A DNA stretch of 6,707 nucleotides from Bacteriovoracaceae bacterium (GTDB lineage: Bacteria; Bdellovibrionota; Bacteriovoracia; Bacteriovoracales; Bacteriovoracaceae). Location of the stretch: NCBI GenBank assembly GCA_023146355.1, contig JAGLCH010000078.1, positions 1 to 6,707 of the forward strand, in the 5' to 3' direction. Shown piece by piece: positions 5,954-6,707 of the stretch (its first letter is position 1; each line of letters opens with the position of its first letter). The position numbers were made by a program, and so were the translations under genes. Below the pieces are notes generated by a model. That model did no database searches and was not told the origin of the DNA. It saw only the letters and a program-made list of their open reading frames with translations.

Positions 5954-6707
5954 ATAGCCCTTCTACAAGTCTAGTGATTTCTGAAACCAGCTCACTAACT
6001 TTGAATGGAAGTCCCTGAACCTTGTTAAGGCCATGGGTCTCAACTCTAAACTTCATACGAATAAGATCTCTTAGCTGGCCATTATTTAGCTCAGGAATAA
6101 GGATCTGTTTGAAGTTACCCATAACTTCTTCCAGGTTTTTAGGGAATGGGTGAATATAACGAACATGGGCAAGAGAAACTTTCATTCCTTCTGCTTGTGC
6201 TTTTTTTACTGCTGCATGAGTTGAGCCATAAGTTCCTCCCCAAGATAGCACGAGGAGGTCACCAGTTGACTCTCCCTCTAGCTCCTGAAGTGGAATATTT
6301 TCTTTTACAAGCTCAATTTTTTTCTCACGGAGATCAGTCATTATTTGATGATTGATAGGATCGTGACAAACAGCTCCAGTAATATCTTCTTTCTCTAGTC
6401 CACCAATACGATGTTCGTAGCCGGCCATACCAGGAACTGCCCATTCCCGAACTAACTTCTCATCTCTTTGGTAAGACATAAAAGGAGCTTCAGGATCTTT
6501 TTTACCATCAACAAACTTAGGAGTGATTGGCTTATAAGCATCTGCAGCTGGAAGCTTCCAAGGCTCTGCACCATTTGCAATATATCCATCGGTAAGAAGG
6601 ATAACGGGGTGCATATGCTCTACTGAAAGACGACATGCTTCGTATGCCATATGGTAACAGTCATTTGGTCTAGATGCTGCAATAACAATTACTGGACACT
6701 CACCATT
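5952..6707 (-). CDS. korA: 2-oxoacid:ferredoxin oxidoreductase, alpha subunit (KorA-type), C-terminal part
   Basis: The last 251 residues of the alpha subunit, which pairs with KorB to form the 2-oxoacid:ferredoxin oxidoreductase; its start lies beyond position 6707. The reading frame is open to the window edge, so the methionine at 6650 is internal. Translation of 6651-6707 gives NGECPVIVIAASRPNDCYH, which is the family's conserved NGE..P...AA.SP.DCY segment. Then come HPVILLTDGYIANGAEPWKLP, the end of the pyrimidine-binding domain, and a linker with GYEHRIGGLEKE. The C-terminal PFOR-domain-II-like part has LLVLSWGGTYGSTHAAV, LAHVRYIHPFP, and ILIPELNNGQL near the end. KorA proteins often carry a fused gamma domain at the N-terminus, giving ~580-620 residues; whether that is so here cannot be seen. 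It is the upstream gene of the korAB operon. No delta (ferredoxin) subunit is present in the window, consistent with the two-subunit type. Confidence 0.93.
   Translation of the reverse strand, partial: NGECPVIVIAASRPNDCYHMAYEACRLSVEHMHPVILLTDGYIANGAEPWKLPAADAYKPITPKFVDGKKDPEAPFMSYQRDEKLVREWAVPGMAGYEHRIGGLEKEDITGAVCHDPINHQIMTDLREKKIELVKENIPLQELEGESTGDLLVLSWGGTYGSTHAAVKKAQAEGMKVSLAHVRYIHPFPKNLEEVMGNFKQILIPELNNGQLRDLIRMKFRVETHGLNKVQGLPFKVSELVSEITRLVEGL

Noticed and set aside
4936..6707. Pyruvate:ferredoxin oxidoreductase rather than 2-oxoglutarate as the identity of the two-subunit enzyme.
   Set aside because: The two-subunit layout, the CPGCGDYS start of the beta subunit and the NNEIYGLTKGQ motif fit KorAB better, but substrate preference cannot be settled from the visible part because the alpha subunit's N-terminus is outside the window.

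Overview
The window is an ordinary-looking chromosomal stretch from a bacterium with AT-rich DNA. Intergenic spaces are short, Shine-Dalgarno sequences are AGGAG/GGAG-like, and there are clear intrinsic terminators. A lytic transglycosylase with an export or anchor segment points to a Gram-negative cell envelope. A two-subunit 2-oxoacid:ferredoxin oxidoreductase together with a DUF255 thioredoxin protein would fit a Bdellovibrionota/Bacteriovorax-like organism, but that placement is inference only. There are no tRNA, rRNA, CRISPR or mobile-element signals.

Layout. (1) Positions 1-330, minus strand: the N-terminal half of cytidylate kinase (cmk), running off the left edge and preceded by an extended -10 promoter. 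(2) 397-1317, minus: a membrane-anchored or exported SLT-family lytic transglycosylase. (3) 1318-1521: a 204-bp divergent intergenic region with a run of nine G and a good sigma70-type promoter for the next gene. (4) 1522-3567, plus: a complete 681-residue DUF255 / YyaL / SPATA20-like protein (thioredoxin-like domain plus alpha/alpha barrel), ended by a strong hairpin terminator. (5) 3629-4849, minus: a metal-dependent amidohydrolase related to imidazolonepropionase, convergent with the DUF255 gene. (6) 4936-6707, minus: korB and the C-terminal part of korA, translationally coupled, with their own intrinsic terminator just before the amidohydrolase.

Functional reading. korA-korB encode the substrate-converting core of a 2-oxoacid (probably 2-oxoglutarate) ferredoxin oxidoreductase, which links the TCA cycle to ferredoxin reduction. 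The amidohydrolase follows in the same direction but lies behind a terminator, so it is probably expressed separately or by read-through. cmk (pyrimidine nucleotide phosphorylation) and the transglycosylase (peptidoglycan cleavage) are housekeeping functions. No gene cluster here looks like a new defence or biosynthetic system. The points most worth a second look are the G9 tract in the divergent promoter region, the divergent residues at family-conserved positions in the DUF255 protein, and the charged helical segment inside the amidohydrolase barrel.
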